From Acidimicrobiia bacterium (GTDB lineage Bacteria > Actinomycetota > Acidimicrobiia > IMCC26256 > JAGPDB01): DNA of 64,000 nucleotides. Below the pieces are notes generated by a model. It had not been told where the DNA came from. It did no database searches and saw only the letters and a program-made list of their open reading frames with translations. Numbering within the stretch: position 1 is the first letter of the stretch; the number at the start of each line of letters is the position of its first letter. The DNA lies in the NCBI GenBank assembly GCA_018057765.1, contig JAGPDB010000001.1, positions 62,001 to 126,000 on the forward strand, in the 5' to 3' direction. Positions 28,097 to 37,361 of the stretch are shown here, in pieces. The position numbers and the translations under genes were made by a program.

Positions 28097-28102
28097 TATA
28101 AT
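28097..28102 (+). promoter_or_regulatory. -10 box of the ferredoxin gene
   Basis: A perfect TATAAT lies 33 bp before the ATG at 28136. A convincing -35 is not visible. The divergent gap to mpa is about 170 bp. Confidence 0.4.
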
Positions 28103-28135
28103 ATTTATAAGATTTATAGATTGAAAGAAGATAAC

Positions 28136-28366
28136 ATGAAGGTTTGGATTGATCAGGATTTATGTACTGGTGATGGGCTATGCGAAGAAATCGCACCTAA
28201 GGTTTTTAAATTATTAGATGATGGTTTAGCATACGTTGTTGAGGGTGATAAAGTTTTCAACCCTGGTGGGCCTACGGGTCTTGCTAATTTTGATGATGAT
28301 CAATTAGACGGTGTTGTAGAGGCTGCTGAGGAATGTCCTGGAGAATGTATCTATATTGAGCCTTGA
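28136..28366 (+). CDS. 3Fe-4S-type ferredoxin
   Basis: A small electron carrier of 76 residues. Cysteines are seen in LCTGDGLCEE and in EECPGEC, and a C-x5-C spacing with no Cys in the middle suggests a 3Fe-4S rather than a 4Fe-4S cluster; such ferredoxins serve actinobacterial P450s and oxidoreductases. The ATG at 28136 is chosen over the TTG at 28121 because AGAAG lies 5 bases before it. No partner enzyme is adjacent. Confidence 0.85.
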   Translation: MKVWIDQDLCTGDGLCEEIAPKVFKLLDDGLAYVVEGDKVFNPGGPTGLANFDDDQLDGVVEAAEECPGECIYIEP

Positions 28367-28386
28367 TTTTTAGATTTTTCCACATT

Positions 28387-28425
28387 AGGTAATCTTGTAT
28401 CTACTTCATTACCTTTTGCACTTTT
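28387..28425 (+). terminator. Terminator after the ferredoxin gene
   Basis: AGGTAAT (28387-28393) and ATTACCT (28408-28414) form a 7-bp stem with a 14-base loop, followed by TTTTGCACTTTTT. Confidence 0.5.
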
Positions 28426-28463
28426 TCGAAAACTCATTATATACAATTTTTTCATTAACAAAT

Positions 28464-28578
28464 AAAAGTTTATACCAAAATAGACAAATAGTTAATATAG
28501 CGTAAATACCCCTATAATTCAAATAAGGATAACTATAAAATTTCCACTATAAACTTTTTATACTTTAAACTATAAACT
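28464..28578. repeat. AT-rich inverted and direct repeats
   Basis: The rest of the 210-bp convergent gap has no gene. AAAAGTTTATA (28464-28474) is inverted as TATAAACTTTT (28548-28558). ACTATAAACT occurs at 28546-28555 and again at 28569-28578, the latter touching the stop of the transpeptidase gene. Given the extreme AT content, part of this may be chance. Confidence 0.4.
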
Positions 28579-29881
28579 ACCGTTTCACTATAACTTGTGT
28601 GCCAATAGTTGCCCAATTATAAACATAACTTGTAACTGAAGGTGGCATGTTTACACAACCGTGAGATCCTCCACGTTCAAATCCTCCAACACCAAAAGAT
28701 CGTCTCCATGATGCATCATGTAATCCATAACCTCTATAAAATGGCATCCAATACGAAACAAATGACCTATAGCCAGGTCCGACTAGATAAGTATTTCTTT
28801 GTTTCGCGTAAATAGAGAATGCCCCAGTTGGTGTTCCAAAACCTATGCCTTCAGCTCCAGTAGTTATAGGAGTATTTAAATATTCTGTTCCAAACTCACA
28901 TGCCCATAAATGTTGTAGATTAATGCTGACAATAATTTTCTTAGCTACTATATTCCCTGTGCAACCATTTTGAGGTGGAGGTGGACAAGAGGTGCTATGT
29001 CCGGGTCCAAAATTGGAGAATTGTGAATCTGCTGTAATTGTGTAATAACCACTGTCGTTAGTTGCAGTATTAATGCCAACAGTTGGAGCACCTAAGCAAT
29101 CGCCGCTTGTAGCTCCATAAAATTGTGAGTCACCAAAGTTAAAAATTCCACCATCGCTTGCAACTAATGTGTATCCCCTACCGCTTACAGTTTTTGTCAT
29201 TGCAACTATTGGCTTATTAAGTCGTATACTGCCAGTTGATCCGTAGAACTGTGCATCACCAAAAGCAAATATACCGCCGTCACTTGCAGCTAACCAATAT
29301 CCTCTACCTGATGGAGTCGAAGTCATTGCAACTATTGGCTTATTAAGTCGTATACTGCCAGTTGATCCGTAGAACTGTGCATCACCAAAAGCAAATATAC
29401 CGCCGTCACTTGCAGCTAACCAATATCCTCTACCTGATGGAGTCGAAGTCATTGAAACTATTGGTCTATTAAGTCGTATACTGCCAGTTGATCCGTAGAA
29501 CTGTGCATCACCAAATGTAAATACTCCACCATCGCTTGCTACAAGCCAATATCCTCTTCCAGTTGGAGTAGAAGCAATTGAAACTATTGGTCTATTAAGA
29601 CGCTGACTACCTGTTGATCCGTAGAACTGTGCTGCGCCATATGTGAATACTCCACCATCATTCGCTACAAGCCAGTAACCATCACTACCTGGCGTAGATG
29701 CCATTGCAAGTATTGGATTATTTGAGACACCTATCTTGGCTATGGATTTTTTATTATCTAATGCAAAAGAAACAGTAGTAACAATCATGGCTAGTGTTAA
29801 TATTAGAAAGAATGAGAATTTAGAGATTATCGAAAATTTATTTATTCGATTATTTTTCATATTGATAATGTGCGATTTCAT
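28577..29881 (-). CDS. L,D-transpeptidase (YkuD) with propeller-like repeats
   Basis: An exported cell-wall enzyme of 434 residues. An N-terminal hydrophobic segment (FSFFLILTLAMIVTTVSFA) acts as signal or anchor. Residues 57-266 are five 42-residue repeats of the pattern GRGYWLxxSDGGIFxFGDAQFYGSTGS, with a decayed sixth copy after them. The C-terminal YkuD domain has GLHDASW and the catalytic GGSHGCVNM, with His407 and Cys409. Such GYW..SDGGIF repeats are common in actinobacterial surface proteins. The repeats may bind wall polymers, which is inference. The gene stands alone. Confidence 0.9.
   Translation of the reverse strand: MKSHIINMKNNRINKFSIISKFSFFLILTLAMIVTTVSFALDNKKSIAKIGVSNNPILAMASTPGSDGYWLVANDGGVFTYGAAQFYGSTGSQRLNRPIVSIASTPTGRGYWLVASDGGVFTFGDAQFYGSTGSIRLNRPIVSMTSTPSGRGYWLAASDGGIFAFGDAQFYGSTGSIRLNKPIVAMTSTPSGRGYWLAASDGGIFAFGDAQFYGSTGSIRLNKPIVAMTKTVSGRGYTLVASDGGIFNFGDSQFYGATSGDCLGAPTVGINTATNDSGYYTITADSQFSNFGPGHSTSCPPPPQNGCTGNIVAKKIIVSINLQHLWACEFGTEYLNTPITTGAEGIGFGTPTGAFSIYAKQRNTYLVGPGYRSFVSYWMPFYRGYGLHDASWRRSFGVGGFERGGSHGCVNMPPSVTSYVYNWATIGTQVIVKR
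29084..29713 (-). repeat. Five tandem 126-bp coding repeats
   Basis: Each unit encodes 42 residues. The units 29201-29326 and 29327-29452 appear identical over 126 bp, and the flanking units diverge, which indicates a recent duplication or gene conversion within the transpeptidase gene. Confidence 0.9.
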
Positions 29882-30025
29882 TTAATACCCCAGTTAAATA
29901 ATTAAGTATAGACTAACAAAAACATATGCTAACACTGTGTATATAAATGATAAAAACGAGAATAAAAGTTTTATTTGTATAATTTAATATGTCTGAGCAG
30001 AAAAATGATCAATAAATGCTATGCA

Positions 30026-30796
30026 CTAATATGTCAATAGCCGTGCGACAGTAAGAAAGCCTGTATGTGCAACCATCCTATGATCTGGACGGGCAATCTG
30101 GCCTTCAATTTTCCAAGTACGCAATAAGGTCTCAAAAGTGGATTCAAAAGCAAATTTCGAATTACTAAGAGCTTCTCTCAATCTAACAGCTTGTGTTATC
30201 TGAGGTACATAAGATATAAATATTCCACCTGGTGTTAATGCTTTTTCGGCGTGTTCAACAACGTTCCAAGGTTCAGGTAGATCTAAAACAATTCGATCTA
30301 GGTTTGTATCGTCGATACCTTTATAAATATCTTTTACAACTACTTTCCAAGGCACATCATCACCCATATACTTATATACATTTCTTTTTGCTTGTTCGGC
30401 AAAATCTTCACGAATGTCATAACCAATTAATTCACCAGTATTTCCTATTGCTCGTAATAGAGAGATACTTAATGCTCCAGAACCAACACCAGATTCTAAT
30501 ACGCGTGCTCCAGGGAAAATATCTGCATAAGTGATAATTGTTCCATGGTCTTTAGGGTATATAACTTGTGCACCTCTGGGCATTTTTAGAATGTAGTCAG
30601 ACATAGTTGGGGTTAACACAATAAAAACATGATCTTTAGAGTTTCTTACTTGTGAACCAGAATCTTTTTCAAGAATATCATTATGGTACAAAATACCTGC
30701 ATGGGTATGGAATTCTCCATCAGCTACTAATGAAAACAAATATCGTTTTCTCTTATTATCTACTACTAAGGCTAAATCCCCTATTGAAAATGGCAT
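30026..30796 (-). CDS. trmI: tRNA (adenine-58-N1)-methyltransferase TrmI
   Basis: Methylates A58 in the T loop of tRNA. The N-terminal beta domain is followed by a Rossmann methyltransferase fold with the SAM loop VLESGVGSGALSISLLRAIG and the catalytic-side motif DRIVLDLPEPW. The 256-residue length is close to Rv2118c, which in M. tuberculosis also lies near mpa and the proteasome genes. The three small genes upstream (30803-31570) probably share its transcript. Confidence 0.93.
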   Translation of the reverse strand: MPFSIGDLALVVDNKRKRYLFSLVADGEFHTHAGILYHNDILEKDSGSQVRNSKDHVFIVLTPTMSDYILKMPRGAQVIYPKDHGTIITYADIFPGARVLESGVGSGALSISLLRAIGNTGELIGYDIREDFAEQAKRNVYKYMGDDVPWKVVVKDIYKGIDDTNLDRIVLDLPEPWNVVEHAEKALTPGGIFISYVPQITQAVRLREALSNSKFAFESTFETLLRTWKIEGQIARPDHRMVAHTGFLTVARLLTY

Positions 30797-30802
30797 ATAC
30801 TT

Positions 30803-31009
30803 TTACATCTCTATCGTTTTAGAATCTTGAACTTTTATTTTGTACTCGCCAGGTTCTAAATCTATTTGTTGAACTATCTTTGGTGTTGGTTTAGCAAAAA
30901 CCCACTTCAGTATTTTTTTTGCGATTGATCCATAAAATAATAACTTCCAAAAGAAACCATCTTTTTTCGATGTATTTTTAAGAACTTTTTTGATGATCTT
31001 TTTAGGCAT
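30803..31009 (-). CDS. Small basic protein, 68 aa
   Basis: Not recognised. The first half is strongly basic (MPKKIIKKVLKNTSKKDG) with a short hydrophobic/aromatic patch (FFWKLLFYGSIAKKILKWVF) that could touch the membrane. The rest is polar. It sits 6 bp upstream of trmI and 1 bp downstream of the next small gene, which is the main reason to accept it. Confidence 0.55.
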   Translation of the reverse strand: MPKKIIKKVLKNTSKKDGFFWKLLFYGSIAKKILKWVFAKPTPKIVQQIDLEPGEYKIKVQDSKTIEM

Positions 31010-31010
31010 A

Positions 31011-31256
31011 TTATCTTGTTTTCACTATGTTTATTAAAGTTTTAGGTCTCATAGCACGTCTTCTACCAGAAAAGAAAGCAATTCCTACAAGCAACCCAAT
31101 ACCTATAATCGCAACAACCTTTATTGTATCGGTAGAACTAGATTTTATCTCGTCTATCACGACATTTATTTCACCCATTTTATTTTTAATATCATCACGA
31201 GATACATTTTTATTATCTATTAATTTTTTATTTAATTTTTTATTAGATTTTATCAT
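31011..31256 (-). CDS. Small membrane protein, 81 aa
   Basis: The frame is open further upstream, but the ATG at 31256 is preferred because it overlaps the TAA of the previous gene (TAATG). The product is a basic N-terminal helix, then one membrane span (VVAIIGIGLLVGIAFFSGRRR). The arrangement resembles DUF3618-like actinobacterial proteins that accompany holin-like membrane proteins, but I cannot confirm that. Confidence 0.6.
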   Translation of the reverse strand: MIKSNKKLNKKLIDNKNVSRDDIKNKMGEINVVIDEIKSSSTDTIKVVAIIGIGLLVGIAFFSGRRRAMRPKTLINIVKTR

Positions 31257-31570
31257 TACTTTTCTCGAATCAATGTAGGTCTTGTAGCTACAAAAAATAT
31301 TATTCCTAGCAAACAAATATCAACAACCGCTAAAATTACATAAGGTAGAAAAGACAGACTTGAATCAAATACATCTAGAGTTTGTAAATATCGTAATATT
31401 CCTAAGCTCACAAAAATTGCACCATTAGTCATAAATAAAGAACCTACAATACCCAAACCAAGGTATCGACCAAGCCTTTTTAGCGGAACTAATGTTTGGC
31501 TTTTAACATAGCTAATAATAATATTAATTAACTCGCTAACCATAGCTATCATGTCATTTGGACTTTTCAT
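31256..31570 (-). CDS. Phage-holin-superfamily-like membrane protein
   Basis: A 104-residue protein with an amphipathic N-terminal helix (AMVSELINIIISYVKSQTLVP) followed by two membrane spans (LGLGIVGSLFMTNGAIFVSLGI, shown here in parts, and VILAVVDICLLGIIFFV). This plan is like the actinobacterial Holin-X/DUF1469 group, which has no proven holin role and is often followed by a one-span basic protein, as here. It heads a small operon running into trmI. Confidence 0.6.
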   Translation of the reverse strand: MKSPNDMIAMVSELINIIISYVKSQTLVPLKRLGRYLGLGIVGSLFMTNGAIFVSLGILRYLQTLDVFDSSLSFLPYVILAVVDICLLGIIFFVATRPTLIREK

Positions 31571-31611
31571 ATATTGATTCTATAACAAAATCTAATTAGA
31601 AATCGAAAATG

Positions 31612-32979
31612 TTATATTTTCAAGTTGTTGATTGAAGGAAATTGTTTTAATAGAGCAACGGTTTTCTCTTGGTATATATGGCCTTTAGCATCATTGAATT
31701 GTCCATTAACCAATAACGAAAAATGAATTTTATCAATATTACCTATTAATGCAGTAACTCCATCTAAAGTCCCTGTTTTTGCTTGAAGAATATTTTTATA
31801 CTCAGCAAATCGATTAGCTAAGGTACCGTCAATTCCGGCTTTAGAAGTCAATGAAATTATATTTATCCCTTTTTTTGAAACGCTTGAAATAATACTCATT
31901 AATTCTGAACAAGTAATTGTAGAAGAATATGAAAAACCAGAACCATTTAAAAATTTGAGACCATCTGTATTCGGGACGAGCTTATTAAGCTGAGTATTTG
32001 CAAAATTCATCAGTGATTCAATATCCACTCTCCCTATTGATTTATGCGCTGATGCTATTAGGAGTTGTTCAGCATAAATATTATTAGAATTTTTGAGCAT
32101 ATCAGTAACTAATTTTTCTATAGAAGCACTTTGAATAGAAGCTAATAAATTCTCTTTTGTTGTTAACTTTGGGTCTAATTGTTTCTTAGAAAACTCTATA
32201 GTGCCAATAGTTACAAATTTAGATAAAAACATTTCTTTTAAAATATTAGATGCGTATATTTGTGGTTCTAAAGATACACTATTTTGCTCGTATCCTTCAT
32301 CAACTAATAATGCTCCCATTGCACCAACTTGATTTTTTTTCGATTCCCATTCTTTATTGTATGAAGGAATATTGAACCATGAAGTATCTATTACTAACTT
32401 TTTAATATTCTTAATATTTAAAACTGATAGTTTATTAGCTAAATCTGAAAATGTATGTGTATATTTATTTTCTATATAATCTTGTCTACCTAAATTTGGA
32501 GGATTATTAGAAATGAAACTAGGATCACCACTTATTGTCATTGAAGCTGTTTCTACAACACCATTTGTTGCTTGCCCATATATAGTTGTATCTAAAGTCT
32601 CGTCCTTTTTGAAATTAGAGAAAACTATTGCTGCAGTTGCAATTTTTAATGCTGAACCAGGAACTAAAGCCTTATTTGGATTTAAATCCACTATTTCCTT
32701 ATCTGAATTTGACCATTCTCCTATAAGGCAAAAATCAGCTGGTAATAGCTCAACAATACTCTTAGATAATGATATTTTTGATAGTTCTACTTCTAAACTA
32801 TGCTTAAAGTTACTTGGTTTTACATTTGATACATCTTTTTTGTTTAAAAGTAATTGACCCTTTGAATTATCTGACACATTTGTTGATTTTGAAAATAATA
32901 ATAAGGAATTACCGTATGAAAATAAAATCAATGAAGTTAGAAGAAAGGCAATAATTATTGTATTTTTAGTATTTTTCAC
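31612..32979 (-). CDS. dacB: D-alanyl-D-alanine carboxypeptidase, peptidase S13 family
   Basis: A penicillin-binding protein that trims peptidoglycan peptides outside the cell. A membrane segment at the N-terminus (TIIIAFLLTSLILFSYG) is followed by SxxK in PGSALKIATA, a substituted SxN-like site in NGSGFSYSS, and KTG in LQAKTGTLDG. The GTG at 32977-32979 is chosen because GGAAGGG lies 10 bases upstream; the longer TTG start at 33027 has no such site. Sequence identity to known DacB is limited outside the motifs. Confidence 0.85.
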   Translation of the reverse strand: MKNTKNTIIIAFLLTSLILFSYGNSLLLFSKSTNVSDNSKGQLLLNKKDVSNVKPSNFKHSLEVELSKISLSKSIVELLPADFCLIGEWSNSDKEIVDLNPNKALVPGSALKIATAAIVFSNFKKDETLDTTIYGQATNGVVETASMTISGDPSFISNNPPNLGRQDYIENKYTHTFSDLANKLSVLNIKNIKKLVIDTSWFNIPSYNKEWESKKNQVGAMGALLVDEGYEQNSVSLEPQIYASNILKEMFLSKFVTIGTIEFSKKQLDPKLTTKENLLASIQSASIEKLVTDMLKNSNNIYAEQLLIASAHKSIGRVDIESLMNFANTQLNKLVPNTDGLKFLNGSGFSYSSTITCSELMSIISSVSKKGINIISLTSKAGIDGTLANRFAEYKNILQAKTGTLDGVTALIGNIDKIHFSLLVNGQFNDAKGHIYQEKTVALLKQFPSINNLKI

Positions 32980-33068
32980 TTTACATATACCCTTCCAACG
33001 AATAATAATGTTAGTGTTTATATACAATTTTTATAGGAATCTGATTTTATACTTGAGTTATAGGGAAA

Positions 33069-33833
33069 ATGGGACGAAAGATAAGTATGATTTCGGTTGT
33101 ACTACCTGCTTTTAATGAGTCAGAGACTCTAGAGAACACTACTAAAGATATTTTTGCGTACTTAAAATCTCGTAAAGAAGTATTTGAAATTATTATTGTA
33201 GAAAATGGCTCAAGTGATAATACGCGAGACATTGGAAAAAGACTTTCAGATGAAATCAAAAATGTTAAATTCTTCTCCGAAGTATTGCCTGACTATGGTG
33301 CAGCATTGCGCAGAGGACTTAGAGAAGCATGTGGAGATATAATAGTTAATTTTGATGTAGATTTTTATGATTTTGACTTTTTAGAACGTTCAGTTCAAAT
33401 AATTAGAGAGCATAGTGATCATCGACCAGCAATTGTTGTTGGATCTAAAAGGACTGAAGGAGCAAATGATAACAGGCCAGTACTAAGAAGATTTGCTACA
33501 TTTATTTTTTCCAGTATATTAAAATTTGGTTTTGGGCTCGGGGTTTCGGATACTCATGGCATAAAAGCTATGCATCGATCTAGCGTTATTGATGTAGAAA
33601 GACTTTGTAAATTCACCGTTGATCTATTTGATACTGAACTTATTTTGCGCTGTGAACGTTCAGGAATAATAGTTAGCGAAATACCTGTTTCCGTTGAAGA
33701 GTCTCGTCCAGCAAGATCAAATCTGATTTCTCGTATACCAAGAACTCTTTTTGGTTTGGCAAAGATGAGATTTGTCTTCTTTTTTGAGTCTATTTTTCGT
33801 CGTGGGGAGTTGAAACCTGCAAAACTAAAGTGA
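33069..33833 (+). CDS. Family 2 glycosyltransferase
   Basis: A 254-residue GT-A fold enzyme similar to dolichol/polyprenyl-phosphate sugar synthases: ISVVLPAFNESETLENTT, IIIVENGSSDNTRDI, GAALRRGLREACGDI and a DVD metal site (NFDVDFYDF). No membrane domain follows, so it is a soluble or peripheral enzyme. The acceptor is unknown. An alternative start is the Met six codons on. It is followed directly by a small unknown gene. Confidence 0.85.
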   Translation: MGRKISMISVVLPAFNESETLENTTKDIFAYLKSRKEVFEIIIVENGSSDNTRDIGKRLSDEIKNVKFFSEVLPDYGAALRRGLREACGDIIVNFDVDFYDFDFLERSVQIIREHSDHRPAIVVGSKRTEGANDNRPVLRRFATFIFSSILKFGFGLGVSDTHGIKAMHRSSVIDVERLCKFTVDLFDTELILRCERSGIIVSEIPVSVEESRPARSNLISRIPRTLFGLAKMRFVFFFESIFRRGELKPAKLK

Positions 33834-34208
33834 ATGAAGTTTGTAGCAGGTTTATACGTAGAAAATATTAATTTTAGAACCGAGGAAGGACCATCAACTC
33901 GTATTGATATTCAGGGTGCTTTCTTCTCTTATAAACCGCCATCTTATCCCGATCTGTTTACACCTCATTTAGTATTGCTAATAAGTGCAATAGATTCTGA
34001 AATTTCAAATGACACACTAGTTTGTGAATTTAAAAGAGGCGATGAAATAGTTGCAAGAAATGTACAAGCATGTCCTATCGAATCTGGAAAGTTTGGTTAT
34101 CGATTAGTAAGACCTGAAATTGAGTTTACGAAACCGGAAACAATAATCGTAACTTGTACACTAACTGAATCAAAAACATCAATAGAAGTCCCAATGACTT
34201 CACTTTAA
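33834..34208 (+). CDS. Unknown protein, 124 aa
   Basis: Not recognised with confidence. It begins immediately after the glycosyltransferase stop and ends 19 bp before tkt. The pattern of short strands (RIDIQGAFFSYKPPSYPDLF, then HLVLLISAID and TIIVTCTLTE) suggests a small beta sandwich, faintly like the DUF6941 group. No catalytic motif is visible. Confidence 0.65.
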   Translation: MKFVAGLYVENINFRTEEGPSTRIDIQGAFFSYKPPSYPDLFTPHLVLLISAIDSEISNDTLVCEFKRGDEIVARNVQACPIESGKFGYRLVRPEIEFTKPETIIVTCTLTESKTSIEVPMTSL

Positions 34209-34227
34209 ATTTATCCTTGGAGGATTA

Positions 34228-36261
34228 ATGTCGCAAACTGTAATAAAAAGTAGTGAATCTATTGATGCGAAATGTGTAAATACAATACGCGCATTATCGC
34301 TTGATTGTGTAGAGAAGGCAAAATCTGGACATCAAGGTACAGCTATGGCTCTAGCTCCCCTTGCTCATGTTTTATATACAAGAGTATTGCGTCATGACCC
34401 GCATAAGCCTAAAACATTTAATCGCGATCGTCTTGTACTTAGTGCAGGTCACGCTAGCGCATTACTTTATTCGACACTACATCTATGTGGTTACGAAATT
34501 ACACTAGATGATCTCAAAGAATTTCGTCAATCTGACTCGCTTACGCCTGGGCATCCAGAATTTAATCATACCGATGGTGTAGAAGTTACCACTGGTCCTT
34601 TAGGTCAAGGATTCGCAAATGCTGTTGGAATGGCTATGGCTGAAAAGAATCTTCAAGCTAGATTTGGAAATGAATTAATCGATCATAATATTTTTGTAAT
34701 ATGCGGTGATGGTGACTTAATGGAAGGCGTTTCATATGAGGCTGCTTCTTTTGCAGGTCATAACAAGCTTGATAATTTAATAGTGATATATGATGATAAT
34801 AAAATTACTATTGATGGTAAAACAGATTTAACTTTTTCAGAAGATGTTGCTAAACGCTTTGCATCACAAGGCTGGAATGTAATTGAGCCAGGAGAAATTT
34901 CAGAAGACCTAGACGCAATCGAATCCGTTATTAATGAAGCTAAAGTAAATACCGGAGCACCCACTATAATTATTTTGCCAACTGAATGCGGTTTCCCTTC
35001 GCCTAAATTGACTGGCTCGCATTTGGCTCATGGTAATCCGTTTGATTCACAAGAAATTATCGCTACAAAACAAGCTATGGGTTCTAGTACCGACAGTTTT
35101 GTTGTTGATAAAGATGTATATGAATTCTATGAGAATGCTGTAGCTCATCAAAGCGAGAAGTTATTTGACCATGCATTAAATGTTGCTACACAAATTAAAG
35201 AAGGTAGTAGCAATAGCTTTAAAGTTAAAGAATTAACATCTATAATTTCAGGTAATAATAGTGGTGTACAAGGATTATCTAAAAGTGATTTGCAAGAATA
35301 TTTCAACGATAAACCAAAGATATCTGACCAAATAGCAACACGTGTAAGTTGTGCAAATGTATTATCTAAAATTGGTGAAGTTCTTCCCTCTTTAATTGGA
35401 GGATCGGCGGACTTGACAGGAAATACTGGGACAAAAATAAATGGTTTTGAACCGTTTTCTCCAAATAACTTTTCTGGAAGACAGATACATTTCGGTATTC
35501 GTGAACATGCAATGGCAGCGATTGCTGTTGGAATGTGCGCTGGTTATGGGCTACATACTTTTACTGGAACATTTTTTGTATTTAGCGACTATATGAGGCC
35601 TTCAATTAGGCTTGCAGCATTAAGTAATATTCCAGTATTATTTGTTTTTTCTCAAGATTCGATTGGCGTTGGCGAAGATGGTCCTACGCATCAACCAGTT
35701 GAACAATTGGCTTCATTACGTGCGATGCCAAACTTGAATGTAGTTAGGCCAGCTGATGCTTTCGAAACCGCTGCCGCTATTGAAAACCATTTCTTAAACC
35801 CTAATGGACCTACAGTTTTAGTTACTTCAAGACAAAATGTTGAGGTTTTAGAAAATACTCAAACTAGGTCTCGTTCCGGTATTTTAAAAGGTGGATATAC
35901 TTTAAATGATTACGATAACCCTGATATAACATTAGTAGGATCTGGTTCTGAGACGCAATTATGTGTACAAGCAGCAGAAGAATTGATGAGAGAACATAAA
36001 GTTAAGGCTCGCGTAGTGTCTATGATATCAATGAACAGTTTCCTAAAACTCAGTAAAGATGAACAACAAAATATATTAGGTAGAGATATTCCAATATTGA
36101 GTATAGAAGCAGCTTCCACATTTGGATGGTCAACTATTGCTGATGATTCAATTGGCATAGATCGATTCGGTGCTTCCGCTCCTGCAGGTACCATATACGA
36201 AAAACTAAATATATCTACTAAAGAATTAGTCTCTCGTGCATTAAAGTTAACTTCAAAATAA
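34228..36261 (+). CDS. tkt: Transketolase
   Basis: Transfers two-carbon units in the pentose phosphate pathway using thiamine diphosphate. The cofactor motif GDGDLMEGVSYEAASFAGHNKL is present from about residue 155 (given here in part as GDGDLMEG and NLIVIYDDNKIT), with GPLGQGFANAVGMA before it and HFGIREHAMAAIA and QDSIGVGEDGPTHQPVEQ in the second half. The 677-residue length is normal. GGAG precedes the ATG. It is followed by tal after 13 bp, as in mycobacteria. Confidence 0.96.
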   Translation: MSQTVIKSSESIDAKCVNTIRALSLDCVEKAKSGHQGTAMALAPLAHVLYTRVLRHDPHKPKTFNRDRLVLSAGHASALLYSTLHLCGYEITLDDLKEFRQSDSLTPGHPEFNHTDGVEVTTGPLGQGFANAVGMAMAEKNLQARFGNELIDHNIFVICGDGDLMEGVSYEAASFAGHNKLDNLIVIYDDNKITIDGKTDLTFSEDVAKRFASQGWNVIEPGEISEDLDAIESVINEAKVNTGAPTIIILPTECGFPSPKLTGSHLAHGNPFDSQEIIATKQAMGSSTDSFVVDKDVYEFYENAVAHQSEKLFDHALNVATQIKEGSSNSFKVKELTSIISGNNSGVQGLSKSDLQEYFNDKPKISDQIATRVSCANVLSKIGEVLPSLIGGSADLTGNTGTKINGFEPFSPNNFSGRQIHFGIREHAMAAIAVGMCAGYGLHTFTGTFFVFSDYMRPSIRLAALSNIPVLFVFSQDSIGVGEDGPTHQPVEQLASLRAMPNLNVVRPADAFETAAAIENHFLNPNGPTVLVTSRQNVEVLENTQTRSRSGILKGGYTLNDYDNPDITLVGSGSETQLCVQAAEELMREHKVKARVVSMISMNSFLKLSKDEQQNILGRDIPILSIEAASTFGWSTIADDSIGIDRFGASAPAGTIYEKLNISTKELVSRALKLTSK

Positions 36262-36274
36262 TAGATAGGTAAAA

Positions 36275-37348
36275 ATGCGTAGCTTGAAAAAAATGTTAGA
36301 ACGTGGACAAAGTCCATGGTACGATAATTTGTCACGTAAACTAATTGAATCTGGTGAACTAGAAACTTTTATTGAAGAAGGAATTGTTGGGATCACATCT
36401 AATCCAACAATATTTGATAATTCAATTTCAAAAACTAATGATTATGATGATGCATTGAAAATTAATGCAAATAAAAATATAACTCCAGAAGATACATATT
36501 GGGATCTAGTTTGTGAAGATATTTCAAATGCTGCAGATATTATCCGACCAGTTTTTGATGATTCAAAAGGCGTCGATGGATTTGTCAGCGTTGAAGTTTC
36601 TCCACTTTTAGCGAATGACACAGTGGAAACTATTGTTCAGGCTAATGAATTATTTGCACGAATATCAAAAGATAATGTCATGATTAAAATTCCAGCAACA
36701 AAAGAAGGCCTTGGAGCTATAGAAGCTGTGATAGCTAATAATATTCCAGTAAATGTAACTTTAATTTTTTCTATTGAACGTTATGAAGAAGTTATCCAAG
36801 CATATAAAAAAGGTATAAGAGCTTTACGAGATAAAGGTATTTCTGATACTCCAGCTTCTGTTGCATCGTTCTTTATATCAAGATTAGACACCAAGTTAGA
36901 TCCGCAGTTACCAGAAGGTTCTAATTTAATTGGAAAAGCTGCTATTGCTAACGCAAGTGGAGCATATGAATTATTTAAAACAGAATTTAAAGAATATTTG
37001 GATCAGCCACAATCTTTAATGAGACCTTTGTGGGCATCGACTTCGACAAAAAATCCTACTTTTTCTCAGACTTTATATGTTGATGAATTATTAGCAAAAA
37101 ATACAGTTAATACTTTACCATACAGCACAATTGAGGCTATAAGAGCAGGTAAAGACGATTTTCCTTTAGTTGACCTTGAACATGATGCGGAACAACTTAG
37201 TAAATATATGGCTGAGATTGAAAATATACTTGATGTTAATAAAATTATGGAAGAATTAGAGGCAGAGGGTGTAGAGTCTTTCAAGAATTCTTATATTTCA
37301 TGCCTAAAATCAATTGAGGCCCGTTTGGCACAATTTACTGATAAGTAA
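36275..37348 (+). CDS. tal: Transaldolase
   Basis: Transfers a dihydroxyacetone unit in the pentose phosphate pathway. EGIVGITSNPTIFDNSI at the N-terminus and VMIKIPATKEGLGAIE with the Schiff-base Lys (IKIPAT) identify it, and RPLWASTSTKNP is the usual C-terminal strand. Length of 357 fits the longer actinobacterial type. It overlaps the open frame but not the chosen start of cofG. Confidence 0.95.
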   Translation: MRSLKKMLERGQSPWYDNLSRKLIESGELETFIEEGIVGITSNPTIFDNSISKTNDYDDALKINANKNITPEDTYWDLVCEDISNAADIIRPVFDDSKGVDGFVSVEVSPLLANDTVETIVQANELFARISKDNVMIKIPATKEGLGAIEAVIANNIPVNVTLIFSIERYEEVIQAYKKGIRALRDKGISDTPASVASFFISRLDTKLDPQLPEGSNLIGKAAIANASGAYELFKTEFKEYLDQPQSLMRPLWASTSTKNPTFSQTLYVDELLAKNTVNTLPYSTIEAIRAGKDDFPLVDLEHDAEQLSKYMAEIENILDVNKIMEELEAEGVESFKNSYISCLKSIEARLAQFTDK

Positions 37349-37361
37349 TAGAATATCTATA

